Source of the DNA: Aphrocallistes beatrix
Taxonomy: Eukaryota; Porifera; Hexactinellida; Sceptrulophora; Aphrocallistidae
Direction: 5' to 3'
Length of the DNA stretch: 64,000 nucleotides
NCBI GenBank assembly: GCA_963281255.1
Contig: OY725491.1
Coordinates: forward strand, 4,638,857-4,702,856
Part shown: one piece after another, positions 12,607 through 23,584 of the stretch
Layout of the letters: each line of letters opens with the position of its first letter
Position numbering within the stretch: the first letter of the stretch is position 1
Program-made: the position numbers and the translations under genes
The notes under the pieces: generated by a model
Told to the model about the DNA's origin: nothing
Seen by the model: only the letters and a program-made list of their open reading frames with translations
The model's database searches: none

Positions 12607-13566
12607 CTATGAGCTACTGTAATAAAATGGATCGAAATGGTATAGCATGTCGCTGTTGTGTAGTCGATGTAGTACTACACCCAACCTCTGACCATTAAAG
12701 GTAGGGTCACACAGGGAAATAGCGGGCACAATATTGTGTGCATAAATGGTGTCAACTCTCCAAAACTGGTGATCATTATTAGTTGCATTGATCACTAAAA
12801 TATCTAGATGCGCTAGAGCACCTAAAATAGCTAATTCTACATTTGTACCCCATTCGTTTGGAATGTTGATTAGCTCAAAATGATCGTCCAACTCCTCTTC
12901 ACTTGTAATGCCTGACATGTGCATGACATTTAAGGTGTGTTCTGGACTATTACGGAATTTCGTTATCAATTTTGATTTCAAATCGTCGTAATGTTTCTCA
13001 GTACCAAATATGATATGAGATAGAGAACGGTAAAGACAATTACCGTCCCCAATGACAGGACACAGATTTAAAGTGTCCCCAAACATTTGTGATAGTCGTA
13101 TTCGTAGGGATCTATAATATAGTCCTAAACAGCTATCAATAATATTCACAAAAGTGTTCTCATAGGCTGCAATCAACTCAGGATCCATGTCGATACTTAT
13201 GGCTAACTGAGCCCTCATGTTCAGTGAGAAGCGATTGACAGTACCTGTTAGAGATACTGCTGCTCTAATAGGAATTGAGGGTTGACTGAGAGCTGGATCC
13301 CTGTCATCTCTGTCATCCTCAGAGCGATTCCTTAAGTCTGCAGTAGAAAATGAAATTTCACTCAATGATATATCCATTGAAAGATCCATAGTATCATTAA
13401 GGGATGGATTGATATTATGGTTTTGGAATACCTCACGGTAGACCACATTCCTAATCCAAACGCCACCCGAAGTGGAATAGTTTGCCCCGCAAATCATGAC
13501 TTTCAAACCCTTAGGGTTCTTAACTCGACTCAGGGCAACGTACAATTGCCCATGACTGAATATAGC
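12607..13566 (-). pseudogene. Helitron-type protein remnant: end of Pif1 helicase plus OTU domain
   Basis: From the insertion junction the frame reads AIFSHGQLYVALSRV, the last conserved motif of Pif1-family helicases as carried by Helitrons. It continues NPKGLKVMICG, then a linker with Ser/Asp-rich runs, and ends in an OTU-like cysteine-protease domain. That domain has the catalytic Asp-Gly-Asn-Cys in IGDGNCLYRSLSH and a C-terminal His in YHFDPF. A helicase with a C-terminal OTU domain is known from Helentron-type elements. Rep nuclease and the rest of the helicase are missing, truncated at 13566. The open frame runs on upstream to 13818, but that part is MITE sequence and not gene. No stop interrupts the 320 residues, so the insertion is fairly young. 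Confidence 0.75.
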
Positions 13567-13606
13567 ATAATATCTTTGATATTCTAACAATGCAAATTTA
13601 TTATAA

Positions 13607-13716
13607 TTAATGCCCCATTGAATTAGTGTTATTTCACTAATCGGAACAAATTCACTAATCCGAACGATTTTTTCGATGATTGGAACAGAGCTGTTCGGAT
13701 TAGCGAGGGTGTACTG
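13607..13716. mobile_element. Tigger/pogo-like MITE, right part (interrupted)
   Basis: Colinear with the end of the complete MITE copy at 60618-60933 and ending GAGGGTGTACTG before TA. It completes the element begun at 8726. Confidence 0.8.
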
Positions 13717-13815
13717 TATTATGATAATCATTCGCAATTTATATGAACCGGAAGACCATGCAATTAGCGAGCTGTTTATGATATATTTTGGGAATCTTTG
13801 ATGTATATATGTTAT

Positions 13816-14095
13816 CAAGGCCGGCGAGAGGTGGGGGCAGGGGGGGCAAAATACCCAGGGCCCGGGACCTTGCTAGGGGCCCGGCAAAGCCGGGCCGCGT
13901 GCCCGTTGCGACTTCAGTCTTGGGGTGACTGGCGTAACTGCAATGCGGACCAATGAAATAATAAGCGCATCTAAAAAGTAAACCTGCAAGCCATCATTCA
14001 CATATTTCACGTAATTGACGCAAATTTATTAATTTAGGGAAGGGGGCCCGTATACATGTCAGCCCTGGGCCCGGGTTTTGCTCTCGCCGGCCTTG
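13816..14095. mobile_element. hAT-type MITE with 8-bp target duplication
   Basis: Terminal inverted repeats CAAGGCCGGCGAGAG / CTCTCGCCGGCCTTG are flanked by TATGTTAT on both sides (13808-13815, 14096-14103). It is 280 bp and GC-rich at the ends (GGGCCCGG). The 8-bp duplication fits hAT. Confidence 0.9.
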
Positions 14096-14103
14096 TATGT
14101 TAT

Positions 14104-14379
14104 GGACCAAAGTGTAAATTGGCCAAGATTTGTGAATCTTGGCTAAATCTTGGCTAAACGCAACTACTTGTTGCTAATATTTAATCATGTGCTTGAATAT
14201 CTGTCTTTGATTTTTAACTGTATGCCGAAGAACAAGTTTAATTCCCTGTGAAAATTTGAATTTCCTCAAATATTAATTATTGATTAAATCTGTACGATAT
14301 TCTATTTAATGTTTTAACTGAAATTATGGATAACAAATTGGTCCCTATAATGTTTAGCAGCCAATTGTCCAAATGCTGA
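14104..14379. other. Short gap, no gene seen
   Basis: AT-rich sequence between the hAT MITE and the Harbinger pseudogene. It probably contains the 3' flank of the latter. Confidence 0.3.
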
Positions 14380-15170
14380 AGATTCCTCTAAATTAAATCT
14401 TCATCCATAGTGATATCATGAGGAGGTAGAATTCGGACATTGGTTGCATCCAAGCAATTGCCATATTATGCAAGGACAGCACATGCATTAATGATGATGC
14501 AAACCTTGTCTGGAGCCATCGGAATTTCACCATGGAGACAATGAAATCGCCGCTTCCATCTTCCAAAAGTTTGTTCTATCAAAACACGCGTTTTCTTGTG
14601 TGAGTAATTATAATTGTTATGAGCTTCTGTAGTCGGTTGTCGATAGGGTTTTAAAAGACATTGTTTAAGCATATACCCACTGTCGCCCAATATATGTTCT
14701 CCAACCAATAAATTATTTTGAACATAAATTCCAACCTGATAGTTTCCAAATACGAGAATCATGTACGGATCCGGGAAATCTTGCCAAAACATAACCAAAC
14801 TGACAATCTGGTAGACACAAAGCTTGGGCATTGATAGAATGGTAGAAATGTCGGTTTACATAATCAGCTTCGTTTTCTCTAGACTTTTGAATCCTTATAT
14901 GCGTCCCATCAACAAATCCAAGCACCCCTGGAAGGTGTGCAATGTCATAAAATTGAGATTTAATACGCGTATTAGGTTTCTCTGTAGATGAGAGCATCCT
15001 GACAAATTTTGAGTAATTTTCTTGCAAACCAAGTGCAACAGCACTAAGATAACAACCGGTCGAAGATTAACTCACTTGAATTCCATCTCCACAGATCATT
15101 TGGAATGTACCCGAAGCAAAGAACTGCAAAGCTACACATATTTCACGTGTGGAGGTGCTGCATGGGACAG
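14380..15170 (-). pseudogene. PIF/Harbinger transposase (HARBI1-like), frameshifted
   Basis: Minus-strand frames contain, in order: LQFFASGTFQ and GDGIQVS (the N-terminal helix-turn-helix region), QENYSKFVRML, the first catalytic block GFVDGTHIRI, NRHFYHSINAQA, the second Asp block PGSVHDSRIW, LLGDSGY-like LGDSGYMLK, and the third acidic block VLIEQTFGRWKRRF. This is the order of the DDE_Tnp_4 domain of Harbinger and vertebrate HARBI1. At least one frameshift lies near 14720-14830 and stops occur upstream of 15027. The active-site residues are still present. No terminal repeats were found. The partner Myb-like protein was not seen. Confidence 0.85.
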
Positions 15171-15539
15171 ATTAGTTGAGTTTAAATGGTTTTTAAGCAA
15201 ATCACTAATTCGCAGTATCGCTGATCTTGAGAAACGGTACCGCTAGGCAATTCAAAATCGTCAAAGCAATCCAATGGATCCCTACGATCTCTGAAACTCG
15301 CTCTCGACCTAGAGAGTTCTCCTCATCTTCTTCAGCTATAAATATTGGAAAGTTTTTACCCTTGAGTACTTGTAACAATCTATTGTGGTGTAAATGCTTC
15401 CTCGGTTGTGTTTGTAGTTTTTGCACGAATATTCCATGATATATTTTGAAGTATGTTTACTTTTCTTTATTTATATTCATATGTTTAGTAATGTTATGAA
15501 TGATCGAAAATAAAATAATATACGTATATGGAAACCTTA

Positions 15540-15665
15540 GTTGAATTACACTAATTAGTAGAGTTGACCAATTGCCAACCTTTGCAAACCTTAGTTGATC
15601 AATTGCAAATCTACCAGATTCGATCAATTGCGAACCTACATTTTCGATCAATTGCAAGCGTCTCT
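15540..15665. repeat. Clustered GATCAATTGC motifs
   Basis: About five irregularly spaced copies of a (T)GATCAATTGC-like motif. Two similar copies occur near 36530-36565. Function unknown. Confidence 0.4.
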
Positions 15666-16089
15666 TAGAACAAAAGTTTCCATTGAATCCAGCTAAATCC
15701 TCAATGTGTCAAGTTGAGGAAAGAAAACAGGGAATATTTTATTGTCCTTACAAAATATATCAATACTTTTTGCGTGCAGGAGTTAACAAATCGGCATAAA
15801 GATGAGAATGGCTGAGAAATGAGGAAACTTAGTGAAGATTAATTTTACATTAATCCTAGACTCGCAGAGCTTCGAAGAAAAATCCAAGAACAATATTCTA
15901 TTCACAAAGATTATTTGAGCAAAACGATTTTTAATGAATTTATCAAAATCATGGCGTGAATCAAAAATGTTTTTCTTATTACCCACGAATGCAAAGATAA
16001 TGCCGGGCATGAGCAATTAAACTGCTTTATTAGGTTCTGCAAATGTACAGTAGCTACATCGCTTTCTTAATCTGATCAGAATAGAGACA

Positions 16090-16936
16090 TATTTCATGCT
16101 GAAGCGATAACAGAACAGCTCCTTCAGTTGCTATCTGCGCTCTCAACATATGGAGTTGTGCTCGGTCTGACAACAGATGGTGCAAATGTATTACTTGGCA
16201 AGCATAATGGAGTGGTAAAAGACTCTTGCACTTATCATCGTCTAAATTTAGTAATAGGTGAAGGAGTTTCCAAAATCATTCCTGGAACTATTAATGTTTC
16301 GAAACAGTTGGACTCTTGCTTCAACACCATAAAAACTTTTAATAGGTTTCAAAGTCTTCAAAGAGGAAGAAAAGAATCACCACAGAATAAATAAGTTACC
16401 CTGAGGTGCGGTTTGAGTATTTGTCGATTTGACTGTGAACAAATATCAAAGTATATTGATGGCACAGCGAGCTCAAGATTATGATCACAAGGCTACAGTC
16501 AGCCTTGTACCATATAATGACATGGAAATTCTTAATTGAGCTCAAAAATGTCAGGTTTTGGTTATTCAACAAGCATTATCTAAAATTTTGTCATTAATTG
16601 GCATTAAGTTTATACTGAAATTCAGCGAATCTTAAAGTATTGTCAACTTTGAGTATAAATAAAACCTTTCAACAAGGAGTTGTATTGCAAGTTCAGGAGA
16701 AAAAACAAAGTTGTGGTATTCCGATCACATGCATCAATCCAATCCATAACAGCAGAAATGTAGCCAGGGCACCGCAAGAATTGAGTATTGAAGAAACACT
16801 TAATATCAAAAGAATCGACAGCATCAATTACTGGTTCAAAAACTTTGCTGCAGAGATAGCCATCAGCACAATGAGTACTCCGCAAGTTTGGAATGGTTTG
16901 GATCCAATGATTGGAAAGTATCTGCAGTTTTTTTAA
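16090..16936 (+). pseudogene. Second hAT-like transposase remnant
   Basis: The plus-strand frame at 16128-16394 reads VVLGLTTDGANVLLGKHNGV followed by CTYHRLNLVIGEGV. These are the TTDGA-N-V-M-G and Cys/His-rich blocks of hAT transposases. A second frame at 16640-16936 continues in the same strand with a region rich in helix-forming residues, consistent with the C-terminal dimerisation part but less certain. Stops and frame changes separate the two. Termini were not found. Confidence 0.6.
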
Positions 16937-17317
16937 GTTTTATAACCCTTGATTGATAAGCATACTGAAACAATTAACATTAACAAAACGGAAATAGAAA
17001 TGGAAATACTTATCGCTGTGGTGGTGGAAGCATCGCCCATGTTGATCGAATTTAAGTTAGAAGTTTGAATTCTACCATTTTCCTATTTCAGAAGGGTGAT
17101 TTTTCACAATTTCGTACTATGAGTAGACTGGAGTTGATCATCCTTGATCGAGGGATTGTTTATCGAAAACATCCATCAATCAGGGCATATTACATAGGTC
17201 AGTGATTATAAATAAGAGATATTGTTAATTACTTAGGTTTAGGTTTAAGTTTTAAAAGTAATTCCACTTTAGACTTTATTTTCTTAGAAATAGGAGAATT
17301 CGTTTGATTGTAATTAT
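16937..17317. other. No gene seen
   Basis: AT-rich gap between the hAT remnant and the large foldback element. Confidence 0.3.
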
Positions 17318-17814
17318 GATTGAGCATAGCTTACTACATATAAGGCCTCACAGTAACTTGATTTTGGACTAGGGATGCGGTAAAATATGGTTGAACTAAT
17401 ATATGAGCTGCCTTAAATCATTGATCAAGCACAATAGAGCATTGAATTTAGACGTAGAAATGATCTTATCGCTTAATGGGAAGTAGTCTATTCGCTATCA
17501 AATGGAATTAAATTTGAATGTCTAACTCTTGCGGTTTTCAAGATGACCCCAACTGACCAAAGTACATCTCCATAGCAACACTGGAATGTAGCAACATTCC
17601 ATGAAAAAATCCCAAATTTTTAGCATCAACCCATTCACAGCTCAGTTCTATGCGAAAAACATTGCTATATTAAAAAACTTAGAAGTGTCCTTAACAGAGC
17701 TCTGAAAAACACTAAATTTGTCACAAATATAACCTATTGCGCAATTATATGATGGCTAATCTAAATTTAACAACGGATATGGATATTATGACGCCATATT
17801 GATATATGCTGGTG

Positions 17815-18906
17815 CATGGCCTACTTAATATACGGCTATATATGTCACCGAGAAGGCCATAAAACGAAGAGGCCAGTTTTAACAAAGTCAAAATTTAATT
17901 AGACCGATAAATCAAAAACCGCTTCCGATAGACATTTGAAATCTATTATTATCATATACAAACATTATATCAGAGTATCCAATTCCGCTTTCTAAATTTG
18001 ATATGTCATCATGTGATTGCGCAATAGGCTCTTTCTAGAGCGGAAAATGTTGCTGTTCCAGCTCATATTAAACATCATTATCTGCATTTCTAATGCTTAA
18101 TTTTTTGATAAAGCAACAATAGGAAGATCTTAAGCCAAAAAATCTGAAAACTTTAGTTGGAATGTCTATGCATTCCTCAGTTGCTATGGAAACAAAAAAT
18201 TACATGTTTAAGACATAACTCGAAAAGTATAGATCGTAGACACTAAGAAATATACCATTTAATCCGTAAACTATTACTTCCTATATGAGAATAATACTAT
18301 TCACATGTCTATTTTCAGTAAGTTCTGAGTTATCTAGGATTTTATCACGGTCTATTGAGAAGTAATGAGATGTGACAAAATCCTAGATAACTCAGAACTT
18401 ATTGAAAATATACATGTAAATAGTATTATTCTCATATAGGAAGTAATAGTTTACGGATTAAATGGTATAATTTTGTAGTGTCTACGATCTATACTTTTCG
18501 AGTTATGGCTTAAACATGTAATTTTTTGTTTCCATAGCAACTGAGAAATGCATAGACATTCCAACTAAAATTTTCACCTTTTTTGGCTTGAGGTCTTCCT
18601 ATTGTTGCTCTATCAAAAAATCAGGCATTAGAAATGCAGATAACGATGTTTAATATGAGCTGGAACAGCAACATTTTCCGCTCTAGAAAGAGCCTATTGC
18701 GCAATCACATGATGACATATCAAATTTAGAAAGCGGAATTGGATACTCTGATATAATGTTTGTATATGGTAATAATAGATTTCAAATGTCTATCGGAAGC
18801 GGTTTTTGATTTATCGGTCTGATTAAATTTTGACTTTGTTAAAACTGGCCTCTTCGTTTTATGGCCTTCTCGGTGACATATATAGCCGTATATTAAGTAG
18901 GCCATG
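17815..18906. mobile_element. Near-perfect 1,092-bp palindromic element nested in the foldback
   Basis: Begins CATGGCCTACTTAATATACG and ends with its reverse complement. The two arms of about 530 bp meet at a spacer near 18349-18371, and arm identity is high across the whole length. GCTGGTG flanks both ends (17808-17814, 18907-18913). Same terminal motif and duplication length as the host element. Confidence 0.85.
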
Positions 18907-18970
18907 GCTGGTGATACATTTCTAAGCTCTATTGTGCTTGAATGATTTAAGGCAGCTCATGTATTAATTC

Positions 18971-20024
18971 TGTTGTATGCTAGAATGACACGCATGCTAG
19001 AGTGACACATACCATGAATGATCATGATCTATGCTAGGATGACACAGTAATATAAACTGATGGAATAAAATTTCAAGTATATCGAAAGTGTGAATAACTA
19101 AATGAATACTGTGAAATAAATGAATTATTTTGACAACCAACTCCGCTTATAACGAGAGAGCATAGCCTACTAAATATGAGGCCTCAGAGTAACTTGCGGA
19201 TTTGGGACTAGGGATGCGGTAGAAGATAGTTGAACTAATACATGAGCTATCTTAAATCATTAACAAAGCACAATAGGGCCTAGGAATGTATTACCAGCAT
19301 ATATAAATATGGTGTCAAAGTACCCATATCCGTTAAAATTTAGATTAGTTACCATATGGTTGCGCAATAGGGTATATTTGTGACAAATTTGGTGATTTTC
19401 AGAGGTCGTTTAAGGGCACTTCTAAGTGTTTTTGTTATAAAACTTTTCGCATAGAACTAAGATGTGAATGAGTTATGGGCACTTCTAATTGTTTTTATCA
19501 TAGAATATTTCGTATAGAACTGAGATGTGAATGGGTTATTGATACAAAAAAATAGGAATTTTTTCATGGAATGTTGCTATGGTAACGTGTTTTGGTCTGT
19601 TGGGATCATATCTTGAAAACCGCAAGAGCTAGACATTCAAATGTAATTCCATTTGATAGCCAATAGACCTGAAAATGTTGACTTTCAACCTCCCATTCAT
19701 TCTAAAAAAAACTAAAATTACGATTCGGACAAATGACAATATTCCAAATTATGATTCGGACAAATGACAATGTTCCAAGAATCGATTCGGACAAATGACA
19801 ATATTCCAAGAATCGATTCGGACAAATGACAATATTCCAAGAATCGATTCGGACAAATGACAACTTAGAAATTCGGACAAATGCTGCATCCCCGTTAACA
19901 TACAAGACTATTAAATCAATTTATATTAGTGTGTCATTTTAGCATAAGCGAGTCAAACTAGCATACATCATGATAATCCATGGTGTATGTCATTCTAGTA
20001 TGCGTGTCATTCTAGCATACAACA
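18971..20024. mobile_element. Second nested element with TGTTGTATGCTAGAATGACAC inverted ends
   Basis: Inverted ends at 18971 and 20024 share about 90 bp with several GTATGCTAGAATGACA-type subrepeats. The insertion splits the right arm of the outer foldback. The target duplication is short or mutated (NTTC at most). It contains a partial CATAGCCTAC copy (19161-~19690) and a minisatellite. Confidence 0.65.
19705..19885. repeat. ~31-bp minisatellite
   Basis: About five copies of a unit containing GATTCGGACAAATGACAAT. Copies differ mainly in the first half of the unit. Confidence 0.85.
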
Positions 20025-20218
20025 GTTCAACCATCTTCTACCGCATCCCTAGTCCAAAATCTAGTTATTACGAAGCCTTATATGTAGTAGGCTATGGATT
20101 GAGCTATTAAAAATATTATCGAAACCCAGAATTTTATAATGTAATAACTGACTTTATCAGGAATTATTTAATCATTTACATTTTCGAATAAAATTTATCA
20201 TTTCCGTTTAAATTCTAA

Positions 20219-20371
20219 GTAACGAATTGATTGAAGAAACTGCCGGGCGCAGAAAGCTGATTTTTGGCATGTGGGAGTCTTTTGGCTATGGCTCCAGTAA
20301 GTTCTGAGCTCAGAGCAAAATGTCGGCTCATCATGGAATTAAGACGTCATTGTCACATTTTTAAAAGTTAA
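20219..20371 (+). mobile_element. HINE1 internal fragment
   Basis: Matches the internal part of the 11168-11735 element (TAACGAATTGATTGAAGAAA through the ACGTCATTGTCACA block). Both ends are missing. Confidence 0.75.
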
Positions 20372-20383
20372 ACGAGTGTAAGA

Positions 20384-20389
20384 TTTATT
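20384..20389 (-). terminator. AATAAA polyadenylation signal for the 20431-20928 gene
   Basis: TTTATT on the plus strand reads AATAAA on the minus strand, 42 nt past the stop codon. Confidence 0.5.
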
Positions 20390-20430
20390 AGGATAATTCT
20401 AATCTACTGAAATAACAATAAAAATAACAA

Positions 20431-20928
20431 TTATAGCAATTTAAACATTTCCTCCTCAAAATTCTCTGCTAGTTGTTTGAGTTCGATATTGCGGTACCTC
20501 AACGATTCCGCCTGCTCTTGGACTGCGGCCCTCACATTGTCAATCTTCACCTCGGTCTCGTACTCCAATTCGGACATTTCCGTTAGTAACGTTTCAATCT
20601 TCTCCTTTTGCTCCTCGTTTTCAGTAACGAGCTCGTCAATTACTCTGTCTTGATCCACGATATGATCATTCAGTTCAGTTATTTCCCCCTTCAAACTCGA
20701 CACTTCGGAACTGATTTGCTTGATGACCGCCTTTTGTTCATCAATTACCTCGTCTTGCATCGCGGCCTTTCTGGTCAAGTCATTTATTTGTTCAGTGAGT
20801 GGACCCAGGGAAAGTTTCACCTTTTTGTCGATCATCTCATCTAAATCTTCTTCGCTCCGCTTCCTTTTAGGAGATGATGGAGGGGGTTTTGAGGACGTAG
20901 GGGAGATGTGAGGTGATTCTTGAGACAT
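20431..20928 (-). CDS. Intact 165-residue coiled-coil protein with nuclear-localisation-like motif
   Basis: A single uninterrupted exon. The start is the ATG at 20928, giving MSQESPHISP. A Pro/Ser-rich N-terminus (residues 1-20) is followed by a basic cluster SPKRKRSEEDLDEMIDKKVK (about 19-38) that resembles a bipartite nuclear-localisation signal. Residues ~45 to 165 form a long heptad-like coiled coil rich in E, I, L, K and Q, with DEVIDEQ and DRVIDEL repeats. No catalytic motif is visible. A TATAAAT box lies about 60 nt upstream and AATAAA 42 nt downstream, so it looks like a compact expressed gene. A dimerising nuclear scaffold or regulator is plausible, but this is inference. It could also be the accessory ORF of an unrecognised transposon. 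Confidence 0.7.
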   Translation of the reverse strand: MSQESPHISPTSSKPPPSSPKRKRSEEDLDEMIDKKVKLSLGPLTEQINDLTRKAAMQDEVIDEQKAVIKQISSEVSSLKGEITELNDHIVDQDRVIDELVTENEEQKEKIETLLTEMSELEYETEVKIDNVRAAVQEQAESLRYRNIELKQLAENFEEEMFKLL

Positions 20929-20985
20929 CGTATTTGTATTGAAAATGTAGTAGAAAGTTTATATTAGTTAAACTACATTCGGTAG

Positions 20986-20992
20986 ATTTATA
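20986..20992 (-). promoter_or_regulatory. TATA box of the coiled-coil gene
   Basis: GAGTATAAATC on the minus strand, about 60 nt before the ATG at 20928. Position and sequence fit a core promoter. Confidence 0.5.
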
Positions 20993-21092
20993 CTCATGCA
21001 CACAACTTAGGAGGTCTGTTGTTTGTAGATTTAACAAATGTGTTGGTATGTTGTAACCTTCGTATGTGATCGTGACGATCACTAGACTGTTT

Positions 21093-21815
21093 TCAATTGA
21101 TTATTGTCTAACAATATTTCGATCCATATTTGAGATTGAATCTGTCTATGGATTCCTATTGAAGCATTGGATACCATCAAAAACATTATAATTTAGAATA
21201 TTACTATGGCCCAACCCAAATCCAAGAAGATAAAATTGGGAATAACAATTGGTGCAATTATAACATTGAAATGGAAATAAAAACACCTTCCAATGGAACC
21301 CAATTCGAGTTGAAGGTATGTATGTATTGAATCAATAGAAGTCAATCAATGGAAGATGTTCACACATTTACGTTTGGTAACCTGGAATGTATTGACGAAA
21401 CCTCAAGATCATCATACTATAACTTCCGATAATAAAAATTTGTCCGTGAGAAGATAATACTGATCGAAATATCGTATTCAGATAGATAACTGATAAAGAT
21501 ATTGCTAAATAACGGAGGGATGGGTTGAGTGTAATTTATAAAATTTTGATTCAATCTTATCTAATTATCTTTACTGGGCTGCTGGTAGCTGAGGTAGAAA
21601 TTAATGAGTAGACAGACGTTAGGAATGAGAAGGAATATTTTATTATAATTTGCTTCTCTTTATGGAATGTTAGATTTATTCATAGATCAACAAAACATCA
21701 ATAAAACATCCAATTATTTTTATCAATGCATTACCAGATTATTTTATTTCAATATAACAAATTTATTATAATAGATAATTACTAAATGGTATGAACAAGG
21801 GTGGACAACCTATAA
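21093..21815. other. No gene seen
   Basis: AT-rich intergenic stretch between two minus-strand coiled-coil gene models. Confidence 0.35.
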
Positions 21816-22106
21816 CTAAATTTTATTTTGATTTATAATTGAGATCAGATCCTGATGTATGACTGATTTGAAAACAATATAATCGCTCCACCTAACTATA
21901 ATGAAAAAATAAATTATATAGATATCATCATAAAAATGAAACGGAATGTATAAAAATAGAAATTAAAATCAACCTGAGAGGAATTCCGTTGTCAGTAGTA
22001 TCATTCATGGTGGAGACCAGATCTTGTTTGTCAGTTCTCAGATTCTTCTCAGAACAGAGGAGGTTAATCTCCTCCCGGAGCTTGCTCATCTCCAGCTCGG
22101 CCACAC
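21816..22106 (-). CDS. Last two exons of an unrecognised coiled-coil protein
   Basis: Exon 22106-21974 (133 nt) is bounded by an AG acceptor (AAAACAG) and a GT donor (CTCAG|GTTGAT). It encodes VAELEMSKLREEINLLCSEK and on to NDTTDNGIPL in the only fully open frame, GC-richer than its surroundings and clearly helical. A likely final exon 21891-21816 joins after an 82-nt intron and adds about 24 residues ending INQNKI before a TAG. An alternative acceptor four bases upstream would end the protein at once. The 5' exons were not identified in the 1.4 kb upstream. The helix pattern suggests the tail of a larger coiled-coil protein. Confidence 0.5.
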
Positions 22107-23584
22107 CTGTTTTATTCTAGCATTTGTACAATGTATTCAATAAAGGATTAAATAAATATTTACTTGGAAGTAAGTAGTGGCTTTGGCTAGTGGCTAGTAG
22201 TTAGTGGTCAGAAATGTACGTGTTCATTCAATTCACTTTCTTAAGACAACTTTTACGTTATTCATAGGGGCAATTCAGACGTTACGTAACGCCGAAAAAG
22301 AGAGGGGGGGAGGGTAAATTCCCTGAACCAAAATTCATCTATAATATAATTTCTATGTGATCTAAACTCGATTAGTACGTACTTACGGGATAGTACCTAC
22401 TAATAATTCCTTTCCGAGGAGATACATCTTACTATATCGAGTTCTACTGTATGTAATAATAAGCACGAGGAGAGAATTCTATTAAGTGAACTCATTTTAA
22501 TTGCATATGCAAAAGCAGCATAACGAAATAGTGAGTACCACCCACAAATTGGAACAATGAAATTCATGTGTTTACTCTAACCAAGTATATATCAAAGTAT
22601 ATAGTTTGAACAAGCTCGCAGAAAAGAATAATCTAACATAATAACATAAATTCACAATAATGTAGGATTGATTCAGAGTTGAGCATCTATCCTCCCTTAG
22701 TACTCAGTCAAGGAAGCATTCACCTTCAAAGTGAGCTGGCTAATGTGGAACACGAGAGACTAGGATTGAGGAATGCATGCAAGCATAAATAAGGAGGATA
22801 GTTGTCAACTGTTTGTCAGAGGCTCTGGATTCAGGAGCTTGGGTCGATATTGGGGCTGTCAGTATGGCAGGATGAGCGGCAAAAGGCGGGTTGAACAACC
22901 ACTTGTTATGTAGCAATATTATATGTGGGAGTATAGTGTATTATAATATTACAGAATCCTCTTAGTCTACCTAGGAGAAAGGCACTACTGTATATTTGGA
23001 TACATTTATAAAACTGTTTATTAGGTAGACAACTAGAAAATGTATCCTGTTTCTGTTCATCGTAAGAATCATTAGAATAATAATAACCAATTAATTAATA
23101 CATGCATTGTAAAGTTGCCCAATTAATGAAGGTTAGGGGTGAAAAAATAACAAAAGAATCCGTAGGGTAATTGATCCAAATTATCAATAGCTGAGAAAGA
23201 CAAACAATATGTTTTAAGGCATCAATTTGTTTAGAAATTATGAGAATTTATAAAGAATGTTTTTATCAACTGTGTACTACAAAAATTTTAAAAGATATCG
23301 ACGAAAAAAAATTGCATATGATAAAAAAAATATTGAAGTTCAGATAAATTCAAATTTGAAATAAATCTAATTATAGATGGCTTAGAAAACATGATCACAG
23401 AAAGATCAAAGTTAAAAAATAGAAAATAAAATATTTTAAAGAGATGTGAAAAAAATACTTGGAATCTAGGTCAATTAAAGATCATGACTAGAGGAAAGTG
23501 TGACTCAAAATTCATTTCAAAAAAGTGAAAATTGCAAGAGATATAATAGATTGAAATATCAAGAAAAAATTGCCGACATTCGCC
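22107..23584. other. No definite gene; open stretch near 22700-22920
   Basis: Mostly AT-rich. Between about 22700 and 22920 the minus strand stays open for some 60 codons with higher GC (including APISTQAPESRASDKQ). I found no convincing splice sites around it, so it is noted but not called. Confidence 0.3.

Larger units (their letters stand above)
8964..13566 (-). mobile_element. 5'-truncated Helentron/Helitron-like insertion, 4.6 kb
   Basis: This segment splits the Tigger-like MITE and is flanked by a 40-bp direct duplication with one mismatch (8924-8963 and 13567-13606). Its minus-strand 3' end at 8964 is the GC-rich hairpin ending in GCGCGCTTG that also ends the non-autonomous copies at 11735, 24954 and 47849. 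Its 5' side starts inside the last conserved motif of a Pif1-type helicase (HGQLYVALSRV), followed by an OTU domain. It also contains a small spliced gene (9850-10430), a 37-bp tandem repeat (10871-10975) and a nested non-autonomous element (11168-11735). Confidence 0.65.
17325..20096. mobile_element. Large composite foldback element, CATAGCCTAC family
   Basis: Left end CATAGCTTACTACATATAAG and right end CTTATATGTAGTAGGCTATG are inverted copies. GATTGAG occurs on both sides (17318-17324, 20097-20103). Inside are two further palindromic insertions (17815-18906 and 18971-20024), the second holding another partial copy of the same family starting at 19161. No coding sequence is present, so it must be mobilised in trans. 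Confidence 0.8.

Noticed and set aside
13567..13818. Upstream extension of the helicase-OTU frame to an ATG at 13818
   Set aside because: This part translates MITE sequence (the Tigger-like end and the 40-bp duplication), so the frame is open by chance.
22690..22930. Minus-strand 60-codon GC-richer open stretch as an exon
   Set aside because: No acceptable donor or acceptor at its edges. Kept only as a note.
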